Shown here in pieces: positions 7,134 to 17,005 of a stretch of 64,000 bases of DNA. A program made the translations under genes and the position numbers. Within the stretch, counting starts at the first letter, position 1. Each line of letters opens with the position of its first letter. The notes below the pieces were generated by a model, which saw only the letters and a list, made by a program, of their open reading frames with translations, was not told the origin of the DNA and ran no database searches. The DNA comes from Saprospiraceae bacterium (lineage in GTDB: Bacteria; Bacteroidota; Bacteroidia; Chitinophagales; Saprospiraceae), in contig JAEUUP010000010.1 in the NCBI GenBank assembly GCA_016787525.1, positions 25,619-89,618 on the forward strand, given 5' to 3'.

Positions 7134-10100
7134 ATGAAAAATATAGCTACAACGTTTATCTGGGCCTTTAGCCTATTTTTTGTCTCAAAAACCGTAATAG
7201 GGCAAACCACTATCACAATGCGCAATGGGTCAGTTAGCACAGGGACTTGTGGTGCAGTTTTCTATGATTCAGGTGGTAATGCGGGGGCGTATAGCAATAA
7301 TCAAGATTTGACCTTCACTATTTGTTCAGACGACCCAATGAATAATCATATTGCTTTGGGTTTCAATGATATAGATATTGCTGCTGGCGACGAACTCTGT
7401 TTTTTTGACGGTTCTGACACCAATGCCCCTTCATTAGGTTGTGCAAGCGATTTTGCCAATAACCCAAACTTAGTTGTTGAGACAAGTGCAAGAAATGGTA
7501 CTGGGTGTATGACAATTCGTTTTAGGTCAAATTCCTCTGGCACAGGACGTGGCTGGTTCGCAAATGTTGTGTGTATCCCTTCTTGTCAGACGTTTACGAC
7601 CAAAATTGTGTCTTCTCGTCCTGCCATTGTACCCGTTGATACAGGTTGGATTGATGCTTGTCCGAATACAACTTCTATCAATTTCAAAGCATCAGGCTCT
7701 TATCCATTGAACAATGTTGCCTACCGCCAATCCGATAGCTTGTCAAAATTTGAATGGAATTTTGACGACGGTACACCTGTGGCTTATGGACCCGATGTGA
7801 ATCATATTTTCACAAAATCAGGTGGTTATGTCGTCAAATTGACGGTGATTGACACACATGGTTGTAAAAATATCAATTATATCAAACAGCGTGTCCGTAT
7901 TGCACCTCGCCCAACGTTTAATTTGGGCTCAATCGTCAGTCAAATTTGTGCAGGACAAGAAGTTAGACTGAGGGGTACGACAGCGCAGATTGACCCTAAC
8001 TATAACGTCTCAACTAAAACAAATGAAGATAGTTTTAGGATTGGTCAAGTGCGTTCGGAGAAGTTATTTATCCCCGATAATCAACGCGACCAATATAAAT
8101 CGAGTGTTTATTTTACCGATTTCAACCCTGGGCAAACTCTACAAAATGCCGCCGACCTGAAGCGAATATTTGTGAACATGGAACACTCTTGGGCGCGTGA
8201 TTTGGAGATTAAAATTGTATGCCCGAGCCAACAGTCGGCTATTTTGCACAAATATGCAGGCCAAACGGGTAATGAAATCCGCATTGGCTTACCGCGTTCT
8301 AATCGTTATACGCCGGGTAGTGATGGTACTGGGACACAACAAAATGACCCCGCCTTCAATCCAGCAGGAACAGGTTTGGAGTATGGTTGGACGAGTTTAG
8401 CAACACGCACTTGGCGTTCTTTCACCAGTGGTGCTATTAGCTTAGCTCCTGGTGATTATGCGCCCGAAGACCCTTTTACACGTTTGGTCGGTTGTCCGTT
8501 GAATGGTGAGTGGTCGCTCTATATCAAAGACCAGTGGACGGGGGACAATGGTTGGATTTTTTATTGGGGTATTGATTTTGAGAAACGACTTTATCCTAAA
8601 ATTGAGACATTTAAGCCTCAAATTGTGAGCCACACATGGTTGATGAACCCGACTGTTACCTCTTACAATATGGACTCCATCGTTGCACGACCACGCAATG
8701 CGGGTATTGCAAGTTATACTTATCAAGTAAAAGATAATTTCAACTGTGTTTGGGATACAGCGGTGAATGTCAATATTTTGCCACCAACCAATGCACAATG
8801 TGCTGTCTGCGATTTGAATTTTCCAGAATTAAAAGATACTTCGTTTTGTGTTGCAGAACCTTTAGGCACTGTTTTGAATAAAACTTCGCTCAATCGGGTG
8901 AACAATTCCGTTACTTTTGATGCTTTTCCAAATGTGCAAATTGACGGAAATACCGCAACTCTATTCAATCCTCATTCTTCTACTATTTTAGTGCGCAATA
9001 TCTTTATGCAAACTCTTACAGACCCTCTGACTCAGTTGGACTCTGTGTGTATTGATGTCAATTCGAGTGTTGCAGATGATTATGTGGTGCAACTGAAAGC
9101 ACCGTCAGGACAAACTATTTTGATGAAACCCGATCGAGTAGGGGGGGTACAAAAAAATATTCGCGCACTGTGTTTCTCACCAACGGCAACAAGAGCCATC
9201 GAATCTGCAGCTTCGCCTTTGACAGGCGATTATCAACCCGCAGGAGGTGTCACAACATGGAACACACTGAGGGGGGCAACGGTGAACGGTAATTGGCAGC
9301 TTCTATCCTCGGTCATTCGAGGAGGTCATACAGATACTTTGACGCATTGGTCTATCACTTTCAAAAGCGGCAATGCCTTGAAATACAGTTGGGCACCAGC
9401 GACAGGTCTGTCTTGCTCAAACTGTGCCACTCCAACCGCTCGACCTACAAATACCACTCAATACATTGTTACAGTTGTGGATAGTTTGAATTGTACGCAT
9501 CGCGATACTGTTCGCGTAACGGTCATTGATAGTTTGGCAGCCCCCAGTTTATCAGTAGGCAATCTCAACTTCTCATGGATTCAATTTGTCTGGGGAGCTG
9601 TGAATGGTGCAACAGGGTATGAAGTGAGTGTGGATAGTGGTAGAACTTGGGTGACACCCAATGGTAATTTACAACACACTGTAACAGGCTTGCGTACTAT
9701 GCAAACAGTGACATTGATGGTACGTGCTTTGGGTGGCACTTGCGGTGCAAGAATTGCACGATTGTCAGAAACTTCAATGGACTGTATTGCAACCATTGGG
9801 CGAGGTGCCAATCGTCGTCTTTTAGTGGACTCAATCCTTTGCTATGGTGGAACAAGCCCTTTTGTTAATTTTGCTTTTGCGAATGGTGTTCAGCCTTTGA
9901 CCTATAAAATTGATACGTTCAGTCAATTACTTGACCCCGTTTTTAGAAATAAAATAAAAGCAGGAAGGCATACAGCTATTGTGATTGATGGCGAAGGATG
10001 TCAAGATACGCTTATCTTTTACTTGGGTCAACCCGACCCCCTCAGTATCCAGAAGACTGTGGACTCTGTCAAATGTAATAATACAGCCACTGGTAAAATA

Positions 10101-13100
10101 AGTCTTGTCGCCTCGGGAGGTGTCGGACGATATGTTTATACCCTCAATTTGAGTCCATTTGGGCGAAATCCAGGTGTTTTTGACAGTTTAGTTGTTGGGA
10201 AATACATTATTGAGGTCGAAGACAGCAATCGCTGTCGTTTCCGCGATTCCGCTACCATCTACCAACCTTCGGCTCTGACTATGAATTTAGTTAAACAAGA
10301 TGTCCGCTGTTTTGGTAATACGAATGGTTCTATTCGCGCTTTAGCTGCTGGCGGTATTTCTCCTTACAGTTACAGTTGGAGCAATGGCAATACAACCAGT
10401 GTGTTGACTAATTTAACAGCTGGCAAATATGTTGTTACCTTAACTGATAAAAATGGCTGTCGAAAAACAGACTCTTCAACCGTCGTCTCTCCCGCTAAGA
10501 TAGTTATAACTCCCGTCCAAGATTCTGTCAAATGCTTCGGAGATGCCACAGGGCGAGCGCGCGCACGAGTGACAGGTGGTTTGACACCATATTCTTATAA
10601 TTGGAACAATACGCAATTTGATAGTATTGCATCGGGTCTCAAAGCTGGATTGCAGCGTGTGACTGTAACAGATGGCATTGGGTGTTCCGACACTGCCAGC
10701 ATTACTGTACTGCAACCTGCCCAAATCCGCTTTGATTCGTTGGTCAGCATGCCTGCTACTTGTAGTAATTTAGCAACAGGGTCAGCACGTGTAGTTGTCA
10801 GTGGGGGTGTGCAGCCTTATCGCTATACTTGGCTTCCAAATGGTGCAACAACGCCTTCGATTTCCAATCTTCCTGCCGCACGCTACGGCATTACAGTCCG
10901 TGATAACAACAATTGTTTCAAAACTGACTCTGTTACTGTTAGTTCTAATCCAGCATTGGTCATTCAAGGCATGGATTTCTCTCAACTCAAGTGCAATGGT
11001 GATGCCACAGGTTCTATTGTGGTAAAAGCGACAGGAGGCACGGGTGTTTACACTTATCGCTGGAGTACATCTCCTATGCAAACCGCAGATACAGCGAAAA
11101 ACTTGACTGCGGGTCGCTATTCTGTGACAGTTACTGACCAAAACAATTGTACAGTGACAAAAGATACGACTTTATCAGAGCCACCGCGACTCAATGCGAC
11201 AATAACACAGTTCAAAAATGTAAAATGTAAGGGCGATGCCAACGGAACAGCGACCCCCTCAGTAACAGGCGGTACGCCATTCCAAAGTAACTTCCGTTAT
11301 ATCTATAAATGGAGTGACCCAAGAGGGCAAGATGCTGTTACAGCAGTTAATTTGGGTGTTGGCACTTATACTGTAAGTGTTACAGATGCCAATGGTTGTG
11401 TGGATACGGCGAATATAACCATTACTGAACCCGCAACAGCCGTACAAGCCTTTCCTGTACAAACCAAGCTATCTTGTTACAATGGTAGCACCGGTGAAGC
11501 CCAAGTCTCTGCAACTGGTGGCTCTGGTAACTATTCTTATCGTTGGAGCAATTTGCAAAATACACAAACAGTCACAGGTCTGTCACGCCAATTCTATTCT
11601 GTCACAGTAACAGATGCTTCTGGCTGCCAAGCTATTGACTCCATCGCTATCCAAAGCCACGATTCTATCAAGGCACAAATCGCTGTTGTACAACCCAGAT
11701 GTTACAATACGTCAACAGGCTCTTTGTCCATTTCTTCTGTCGAAGGTGGTGCAGGTAATGGTAATGTCAATAATTATTTTTATCGTTGGAATACCAATCC
11801 TGCACAGACAAATTATCAAGCGGTCAATATTCCTGGCGGTCGTACCTACTCCGTCACGGTCACAGATACTGAGGGGTGTACCAATACTTTCTTCAAATTC
11901 ATCGGACAACCCGGCCCTATTCTACTTTCAGCGTTTTCAAAACCTGTCAGCTGTTTTGGCGGTTCAGACGGTCAAGCATTGATAACAGCCGTTGGCTCAA
12001 ATAACTCATTTACTTACAAATGGAATGATACCGCAGGACAAACAACCCAACAAGCCACAAAGTTGATTGCAGGACGATATGCTGTAACTATCACAGACTC
12101 AACGGGTTGCAAAAGAGATACTGTTGTGGATGTGTTCCAACCATCGCGCTTGAAAATTGATTCAAAAACCATCACTGACAATAAATGCGTAGGTGATACG
12201 ACAGGACGTATTGATTTGACCGTATCGGGCGGTATTCCTTTTTACAATATCTCTTGGTCGAGTGGCGATACTTCTGCTTCAGCTAAAAAACTCCGTTCGG
12301 GTACATATATCGTCACTATTTCTGATGCCAACGGCTGTAAATTGTTTGATACTATTGTTGTAAAATCGCCACCTGTGCTGGATGCAGACATCTCTGCTAA
12401 CCCTGTCAAATGTTTTGGAGACCAAAACGGTAGTATCATTGTTGATGCTTTTGGTGGCACTCAACCTTATTATTACAGTTTAAATGGTAAAACGTATAAC
12501 GGTATCAGCCAAATTGTGGGCGTAAAAGCGGGTAGTTACGATGTTTATGTCAAAGATGCCAACGGCTGTATTTGGTTTGATAATGTCACAATCGCATCAC
12601 CACCGAAATTTATCGTCGAAGCGTCACCTGATATTACCATCAATTTGGGAGATAAAACCCAACTTTTTGCAAACCCTCTCAACAATCGTGGAACAGTTAC
12701 TTTAACGTGGAAACAACCGTATGACAGCACTTTAAGTTGCTTGAAATGTCCAAACCCTATTGCAAAACCGATGTCCACTATTTTGTATATTGTCAATGGT
12801 GTGGATTCGGCGGGTTGTCGAGCATCGGACAGTGTGAAAATTACGGTGTCAAAACCACGCAATGTTCTCGTGCCAACAGGGTTTACACCGAATGAAGACC
12901 TTATCAACGATAAACTCATTGTGCGCGGTCGCACAGGGACAATCATCAAGGTTTTCAGAATTTATGACCGATGGGGCGAGATGCTTTATGAAGCCACTAA
13001 TTTCCAAATCAATGACGAAAAATCGGGTTGGGATGGCACATTCCGAGGGCAATACATGAATTCTGGTCAGTATGTTTGGTATGTCGAAGCCCAGTACATA

Positions 13101-13148
13101 GATGGTGCAACTGAAATTCTGAAAGGGCATACCACACTCATTCGGTAG
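7134..13148 (+). CDS. Giant SprB-repeat adhesin, T9SS type B cargo
   Basis: 2004 residues, secreted. Order of parts by pattern: signal peptide (1-24); a Cys-bearing CUB-like region (about 25-150); a PKD domain (FEWNFDDGTPVAYGPDVNHIF, about 170-253); two P/Homo B jelly-roll domains (about 300-485 and 615-745), each with an NG-x-W motif; one fibronectin III domain (about 800-870); 11 clear plus one divergent SprB repeats (about 880-1820), each with the pattern C-x-G-x3-G, GG-x2-P-Y-x-Y-x-W and a V-T-V-T-D-x-N-G-C end; and a CHU_C gliding-associated C-terminal domain (VPTGFTPNEDLINDKL...IYDRWGEMLYE...GWDG, from about 1905), the type B sorting signal. Such proteins are surface adhesins for gliding, attachment or polymer binding. 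The next gene is the PorP/SprF partner expected for type B cargo. It contains five dispersed 10-mers. Confidence 0.93.
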   Translation: MKNIATTFIWAFSLFFVSKTVIGQTTITMRNGSVSTGTCGAVFYDSGGNAGAYSNNQDLTFTICSDDPMNNHIALGFNDIDIAAGDELCFFDGSDTNAPSLGCASDFANNPNLVVETSARNGTGCMTIRFRSNSSGTGRGWFANVVCIPSCQTFTTKIVSSRPAIVPVDTGWIDACPNTTSINFKASGSYPLNNVAYRQSDSLSKFEWNFDDGTPVAYGPDVNHIFTKSGGYVVKLTVIDTHGCKNINYIKQRVRIAPRPTFNLGSIVSQICAGQEVRLRGTTAQIDPNYNVSTKTNEDSFRIGQVRSEKLFIPDNQRDQYKSSVYFTDFNPGQTLQNAADLKRIFVNMEHSWARDLEIKIVCPSQQSAILHKYAGQTGNEIRIGLPRSNRYTPGSDGTGTQQNDPAFNPAGTGLEYGWTSLATRTWRSFTSGAISLAPGDYAPEDPFTRLVGCPLNGEWSLYIKDQWTGDNGWIFYWGIDFEKRLYPKIETFKPQIVSHTWLMNPTVTSYNMDSIVARPRNAGIASYTYQVKDNFNCVWDTAVNVNILPPTNAQCAVCDLNFPELKDTSFCVAEPLGTVLNKTSLNRVNNSVTFDAFPNVQIDGNTATLFNPHSSTILVRNIFMQTLTDPLTQLDSVCIDVNSSVADDYVVQLKAPSGQTILMKPDRVGGVQKNIRALCFSPTATRAIESAASPLTGDYQPAGGVTTWNTLRGATVNGNWQLLSSVIRGGHTDTLTHWSITFKSGNALKYSWAPATGLSCSNCATPTARPTNTTQYIVTVVDSLNCTHRDTVRVTVIDSLAAPSLSVGNLNFSWIQFVWGAVNGATGYEVSVDSGRTWVTPNGNLQHTVTGLRTMQTVTLMVRALGGTCGARIARLSETSMDCIATIGRGANRRLLVDSILCYGGTSPFVNFAFANGVQPLTYKIDTFSQLLDPVFRNKIKAGRHTAIVIDGEGCQDTLIFYLGQPDPLSIQKTVDSVKCNNTATGKISLVASGGVGRYVYTLNLSPFGRNPGVFDSLVVGKYIIEVEDSNRCRFRDSATIYQPSALTMNLVKQDVRCFGNTNGSIRALAAGGISPYSYSWSNGNTTSVLTNLTAGKYVVTLTDKNGCRKTDSSTVVSPAKIVITPVQDSVKCFGDATGRARARVTGGLTPYSYNWNNTQFDSIASGLKAGLQRVTVTDGIGCSDTASITVLQPAQIRFDSLVSMPATCSNLATGSARVVVSGGVQPYRYTWLPNGATTPSISNLPAARYGITVRDNNNCFKTDSVTVSSNPALVIQGMDFSQLKCNGDATGSIVVKATGGTGVYTYRWSTSPMQTADTAKNLTAGRYSVTVTDQNNCTVTKDTTLSEPPRLNATITQFKNVKCKGDANGTATPSVTGGTPFQSNFRYIYKWSDPRGQDAVTAVNLGVGTYTVSVTDANGCVDTANITITEPATAVQAFPVQTKLSCYNGSTGEAQVSATGGSGNYSYRWSNLQNTQTVTGLSRQFYSVTVTDASGCQAIDSIAIQSHDSIKAQIAVVQPRCYNTSTGSLSISSVEGGAGNGNVNNYFYRWNTNPAQTNYQAVNIPGGRTYSVTVTDTEGCTNTFFKFIGQPGPILLSAFSKPVSCFGGSDGQALITAVGSNNSFTYKWNDTAGQTTQQATKLIAGRYAVTITDSTGCKRDTVVDVFQPSRLKIDSKTITDNKCVGDTTGRIDLTVSGGIPFYNISWSSGDTSASAKKLRSGTYIVTISDANGCKLFDTIVVKSPPVLDADISANPVKCFGDQNGSIIVDAFGGTQPYYYSLNGKTYNGISQIVGVKAGSYDVYVKDANGCIWFDNVTIASPPKFIVEASPDITINLGDKTQLFANPLNNRGTVTLTWKQPYDSTLSCLKCPNPIAKPMSTILYIVNGVDSAGCRASDSVKITVSKPRNVLVPTGFTPNEDLINDKLIVRGRTGTIIKVFRIYDRWGEMLYEATNFQINDEKSGWDGTFRGQYMNSGQYVWYVEAQYIDGATEILKGHTTLIR

Positions 13149-13161
13149 GTAGTGATAACTA

Positions 13162-13194
13162 AAGTTAGGGAAAATTTAAAATTTTCCCTAACTT
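13162..13194 (+). terminator. Hairpin after the SprB-like gene
   Basis: Perfect 15-base arms AAGTTAGGGAAAATT and AATTTTCCCTAACTT with a 3-base loop. It may reduce read-through into the PorP/SprF gene 48 bases later, which would set a high adhesin to partner ratio; that is inference. Confidence 0.65.
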
Positions 13195-13242
13195 ATTACT
13201 CACAACTACAACCCATTCTCTAATCACCAATTTCTAATATTC

Positions 13243-14298
13243 ATGCAAAGAAATATCTACAATTCATTTCTAACCATTCTATTTGTGGCTGCCACAGCCT
13301 TGAATCTAAAAGCTCAAGACGCTTTTTTCACACAATACTATGCCTCACCTTTGCAAGTAAACCCTGCTATGATGGGTGTTTTTCAAGGGCAATGGCGTAT
13401 GAATGCCAATTATCGGCAACAGTGGGGCGGCATTTTTTCCGATATTCCGATTCGTACCATTCATGGTTCATTCGACTATCGTTTGCGGGTTGTTGATGAA
13501 GATTATCTTGCTTTCGGCATCAACGCCATGCAAGACGAAACGGGTGCATATTCCAAACTTAAATCCACACGTGGCAATTTGGGTATTTCCTATATGAAAC
13601 AACTTTCTGGCAATCGCTACCGTGCTGACGACCAATATCTCGTTGCAGGTATCCAAGTGGGTACTGGTCAATATCGGTCAGGCATAGACGGTTTGTGGTT
13701 CGACCGCCAATATGACAGTGTCGCATTTAATGTCAATACATCGCTTGCTTCGGGCGAAGTAGGGTTACAATCCAATATGTTCCTCGACTACACAGCGGGT
13801 TTGATGTGGTATATGGTTGCTGACGACAATATGAGTTTCTACATTGGTGCCAGTGCGCACCATCTGTCAAGCCCGAACATCTCGTTTTTTGGCAATAAAT
13901 CTGAGAATTTACGCCGTCGGTTCAACCTCAATATGGGTGGAGAGCTACCCCTCAGTGATGAACTCAGTATTTTGCCTTCTATGATGGCTTCTATTCAAGG
14001 ACAGTCTATGATGACTCAGTTTGGGACTAATTTTCGATATTCTAATCACGATTGGCAAGAAGTCGCCATTCGCGTAGGTGGAGCTTATCGTCTTTCCAAC
14101 AAGTACAGTGGCATTTTGGGCGATGCTTTTACCATCACAGGTATGTTAGAAATGAATGGTTGGGTGTTTGGTGCGAGCTACGACATCCATACATCTACCA
14201 TTTTAAGACCTACAAACGGACGCGGTGCATGGGAACTCTCCTTAATTTATGTCGCGCCAGAGCGTTTTCCTGTTAAAACAAGTTGCCCTAAGTTTTGA
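13243..14298 (+). CDS. PorP/SprF family T9SS outer-membrane protein
   Basis: 351 residues. The signal peptide ends at LNLKAQ, followed by the family signature DAFFTQYYASPLQVNPAMMGVFQGQWRM and NYRQQWGGI. The rest is a beta barrel of alternating hydrophobic strands. SprF helps T9SS deliver and anchor SprB on the surface of Flavobacterium; type B cargo genes are usually followed by such a partner, as here. The last residues (VAPERFPVKTSCPKF) end in Phe, common for outer-membrane barrels. A variant 10-mer at 13948 encodes PLS. Confidence 0.92.
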   Translation: MQRNIYNSFLTILFVAATALNLKAQDAFFTQYYASPLQVNPAMMGVFQGQWRMNANYRQQWGGIFSDIPIRTIHGSFDYRLRVVDEDYLAFGINAMQDETGAYSKLKSTRGNLGISYMKQLSGNRYRADDQYLVAGIQVGTGQYRSGIDGLWFDRQYDSVAFNVNTSLASGEVGLQSNMFLDYTAGLMWYMVADDNMSFYIGASAHHLSSPNISFFGNKSENLRRRFNLNMGGELPLSDELSILPSMMASIQGQSMMTQFGTNFRYSNHDWQEVAIRVGGAYRLSNKYSGILGDAFTITGMLEMNGWVFGASYDIHTSTILRPTNGRGAWELSLIYVAPERFPVKTSCPKF

Positions 14299-14309
14299 GA
14301 CAACAGACC

Positions 14310-14354
14310 AAAAGAAAAGGTCAGTGAGAGGGCATCTCACCGACCTTTTCTTTT
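14310..14354. terminator. Bidirectional terminator between convergent genes
   Basis: Arms of 20 bases at 14310-14329 and 14335-14354 pair with one mismatch. There is an A tract on one side and a T tract on the other, so it can stop transcription from both the 13243 gene and the minus-strand genes. Confidence 0.85.
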
Positions 14355-14639
14355 GACAATTCGATTACCCGAAGGTTTTTGCATACGACTTTTGAAACGA
14401 ATAACCTCATCATCGCGCAAAGCTCGGTGTTTCGTGCTACGCCCTTGGACTCGACTGCGCCATTTTTTCCAATTCGACAGTTTCATCTCAGATTTCATCA
14501 GAGCAATCACTTCCGCTTCACTCAAACCAAATTGGAAGGAAATGGCATCGAAAGGTGTCCTATCTTCCCACGCCATTTCAATAATACGGTCAATATCAAT
14601 CGCTGTTAATTGATGCTTTTCAACAAGTTTTTTCGCCAT
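14337..14639 (-). CDS. TIGR03643/DUF2805 family protein
   Basis: 100 residues. The sequence has the pattern of the TIGR03643 (DUF2805) family: a helix-turn-helix-like segment (TAIDIDRIIEMAWEDRTPFDAISFQFGLSEAEVIALMKSEM), then NWKKWRSRVQGRSTKHRAL, and a very basic C-terminus (RKGR). A nucleic-acid-binding role is plausible from charge and HTH shape but has not been shown, as far as I know. It lies 25 bases after the CHAT protease gene on the same strand, and the gap holds a dispersed 10-mer (14647-14656), so the two may be co-transcribed. Confidence 0.85.
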   Translation of the reverse strand: MAKKLVEKHQLTAIDIDRIIEMAWEDRTPFDAISFQFGLSEAEVIALMKSEMKLSNWKKWRSRVQGRSTKHRALRDDEVIRFKSRMQKPSGNRIVKRKGR

Positions 14640-14664
14640 ACGATACCCCCTCAGTATTTTTTGA

Positions 14665-15657
14665 TTATAAATCCATTTTCACGCCCTTATTGTAGAGAAC
14701 GATTAAGTCTTTCGATTTAGGTTTCTTTAGGACAACCTTCTGTTTGCCTGTAACAAAAGCGCGTTCAATAGGTTTTCCTTCACCCATAGCAAAATAAAAA
14801 CCTTCGGCAAATGCCAGAGCCAAATCATCATCGAGCGCACGCGATGAACCTACGACATACGGCACGTGCTTGCCAATAGCTTTGGCTTGTGATTCAGAAT
14901 AGCAACTGTTGAAAACAACGACTTCGAGTGGCACTTTTAAGTCGTTCACCGTTGAATCGAACAAATAATCCAACGATTCATCCTCAATAATCACCAAACC
15001 GCGCATATCATCGTCAAAAACAACGATTCCGCCTTTTTGTTCATAGCCTTCTGGCAAACGTGCAAGCCCTCTTGTTGTATCATTCGTTGCACCATGCTCA
15101 CCCGTTTTCGGGTCTTTACCATGACCCGAAAAGTGAATGATATTCGGATTGTATTTCGAAATCAGTTCTGGAATATCACCCGCACTCAAGAATTTTTCTG
15201 TTTGTAAATTGAATGTATTGCCCACACGTGTCGAAATGCGACTATGCTCCACTTCAAGCTGAATGAAACGCGTTCCCGGCGGATTCGCACCCATAAATAA
15301 GATGGTCTTTTTGCTATCTGTTGTCGTCTGAGTGTTTGAACTGTTGTTCGGTGTGCTGACCGTCGTTGTCCTCGTTTCAGTCGTGGCAACAACCGTTGTC
15401 GAAGCATTACCTACATCTTCCAACAGGGTTAAAACACCGTTTGTAATTTGGTTGCGGCGCATATTAGCTTCCGAATAGCTAATCAAACCCAAATTTTCGT
15501 TGCGTTTCAAAGCAGAATACTGTGCTTTGAGTCCAATCAAGTCATTACTTATATCTGAGCCAGAGGTATTTGCCCAATTTACAAAGAGATCTAAAGCTTT
15601 GTCGCCTTTGCCTGCGCCTATGAGGTCACGAATTTGAGTCCTTAATGCACTATCCAT
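14665..15657 (-). CDS. EAD11-CHAT caspase-like protease
   Basis: 330 residues in three parts. Residues 1-82 (RDLIGAGKGDKALDLFVNWA...SALKRNENLGLISYSEANMRRNQI) fit effector-associated domain 11, an adaptor found in bacterial conflict systems. Residues 84-116 are a Thr/Ser/Asn-rich linker. Residues 117-330 are a CHAT caspase-like domain with the dyad in place: His179 (or His175) in IIHFSGHGKD and Cys252 in VVFNSCYSE. CHAT proteases cut partner proteins when a sensor recruits them through an EAD; in known cases they act in immunity or cell death. No sensor with a matching EAD is visible in this window, so it would have to lie elsewhere. No signal peptide, so cytoplasmic. It contains no dispersed 10-mer. 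Confidence 0.85.
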   Translation of the reverse strand: MDSALRTQIRDLIGAGKGDKALDLFVNWANTSGSDISNDLIGLKAQYSALKRNENLGLISYSEANMRRNQITNGVLTLLEDVGNASTTVVATTETRTTTVSTPNNSSNTQTTTDSKKTILFMGANPPGTRFIQLEVEHSRISTRVGNTFNLQTEKFLSAGDIPELISKYNPNIIHFSGHGKDPKTGEHGATNDTTRGLARLPEGYEQKGGIVVFDDDMRGLVIIEDESLDYLFDSTVNDLKVPLEVVVFNSCYSESQAKAIGKHVPYVVGSSRALDDDLALAFAEGFYFAMGEGKPIERAFVTGKQKVVLKKPKSKDLIVLYNKGVKMDL

Positions 15658-15816
15658 AAATTGTTTTTATTATAGTTTTTTTCAAATAGGTTAATTTTTG
15701 TTTTCTTTTGAAAACGAAAGTATGAAAAAGAATTAAATGCTAAATAAATAATCTCGTTTAAAAATAAAAAATCATAAATCCCTCATTTTCAAAGAGTTTT
15801 TTCGTAAAATATACAT

Positions 15817-16302
15817 TCAACTTTCGTTTTCTTCCAATTTCAGTTTTTTCAAAACATCTCCAATCAAAGCCGATTCAAAGCCGCGTCTGAGTGCAAAAGC
15901 GTACAGTTTTGCCGTTTTTTGCGGGTCAGTGTCTGCTATTTCATGGGCTTTTTGTTTCAAGATTTTTTCTAACACTTCCAAGTATCCCCCCTCAGTATCA
16001 ATAGCTTTCATGGCTTGCTGAATCGAATAGTCTGGGATTTGACGCATTTTTAGTTCCTGCCGAATCCGTATTTTGCCCCAGTGTTTCATACGAAATTTGC
16101 CTCTTGCGTAGGCAATTGCAAACCGTTCCTCGTTCAAAAAATTGTCTTCAATCAATTGCGCCACTATTTCATCTGCCACATCGCCATAGAAACCAAAATC
16201 GCGCAGCTTTGCCATCACTTCCGAATGACAACGCTCTTGGTAAGCGCAAAAGGCTTGCAGTTTTTGCAACGCTGCTTCCTTTGAAATCGTCTTTTTTGCC
16301 AT
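15817..16302 (-). CDS. recX: RecX family regulatory protein
   Basis: 161 residues from the ATG at 16302; an in-frame GTG at 16332 adds ten residues and is less likely. It shows the three-helix repeats of RecX: ALQKLQAFCAYQERCHSEVMAKLRDFGFYGDVADEIVAQLIEDNFLNEERFAIAYARGKFRMKHWGKIRIRQEL. RecX binds RecA filaments and limits recombination and SOS activity. The gene order is HAD phosphatase then recX with a 36-base gap, likely one transcript. A dispersed 10-mer at 15988 encodes DTEG in a less conserved loop. There is no recA nearby. Confidence 0.9.
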   Translation of the reverse strand: MAKKTISKEAALQKLQAFCAYQERCHSEVMAKLRDFGFYGDVADEIVAQLIEDNFLNEERFAIAYARGKFRMKHWGKIRIRQELKMRQIPDYSIQQAMKAIDTEGGYLEVLEKILKQKAHEIADTDPQKTAKLYAFALRRGFESALIGDVLKKLKLEENES

Positions 16303-16338
16303 GATTTTTGATACTTTACCTCGTTTTAGCACAATTTC

Positions 16339-16977
16339 TTACAAAAGCGATTCAATAATATCTATTATTTCGTCGCCCACGCGATGCTGATAGACTTTCA
16401 TGCCCACTCGTTTTGCCCCCTCAGTATTGGCAGCCACATCGTCAATAAATAGCGATTCCTCAGCTTTGAGTTGCGCATCTTGCAGCACATAGTCGTAAAT
16501 GTCCTCATTGGGCTTGCGCAAACCGATGTGATGGGAATAGTAGGCTTTATCAAAATAAGTGTCGCTAAAGTGTTGAATATCAAAGCCATAAACTGTCTTC
16601 AAATAGCCGTCAACGAAATTGTAATGCGTTTCGTTGGTGTTTGACAATAAAAATACGCGGTGGTTTTGCCGCAACCGCAACAACATATCAAAACGTTCGG
16701 GTTTTATGGTCAACAACATGGCGTTCCAAGCCTCTTTGACTTGCCGAATACTGAGGGGTGTCTCCGCAATCGAGCGCAGTGTTTCTAAAAAAGTCTGCTC
16801 CGAGATTTTGCCTATTTCAAAATCCACAAATACGTCTCCGTTTGGGTAAACGGTTTTCAATTTTTGCTCATAATCATCGCCTACAAAATGGCGCAACGAC
16901 ACAAACGTGCGCTCAATATCAAGGTCAATCAACACATTTCCGAAGTCAAAAATGATGTTTTTAGTATTGTTTTGCAT
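16339..16977 (-). CDS. HAD superfamily phosphatase, YihX-like
   Basis: 212 residues, cytoplasmic. HAD motifs: motif I IIFDFGNVLIDLD, with the nucleophile Asp in FDFGN and Gly in place of the usual second Asp two residues on, as in YihX-type enzymes; motif II VFLLSNTNETHY; motif III Lys in GLRKPNEDIYDYVL; motif IV ESLFIDDVAANTEGAKRVGM. The overall pattern tracks E. coli YihX, an alpha-D-glucose-1-phosphate phosphatase, so a sugar phosphate substrate is the best guess. Two dispersed 10-mers: 16417 (NTEG, right after motif IV) and 16749 (PLS). Confidence 0.88.
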   Translation of the reverse strand: MQNNTKNIIFDFGNVLIDLDIERTFVSLRHFVGDDYEQKLKTVYPNGDVFVDFEIGKISEQTFLETLRSIAETPLSIRQVKEAWNAMLLTIKPERFDMLLRLRQNHRVFLLSNTNETHYNFVDGYLKTVYGFDIQHFSDTYFDKAYYSHHIGLRKPNEDIYDYVLQDAQLKAEESLFIDDVAANTEGAKRVGMKVYQHRVGDEIIDIIESLL

Positions 16978-16997
16978 AAAAAACTTGTTTTTAAAGA

Positions 16998-17005
16998 CAA
17001 AGATA
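16998..17005 (-). promoter_or_regulatory. -7 promoter box for the HAD-recX transcript
   Basis: The reverse strand reads TATCTTTG, matching TAnnTTTG, about 20 bases before the HAD start codon. No clear -33 box was found. Confidence 0.5.

Noticed and set aside
9121..9160. GAGTAGGGGGGG run as another copy of the 10-mer
   Set aside because: It lacks CTGA before the G run; it is a chance G tract in the adhesin gene.
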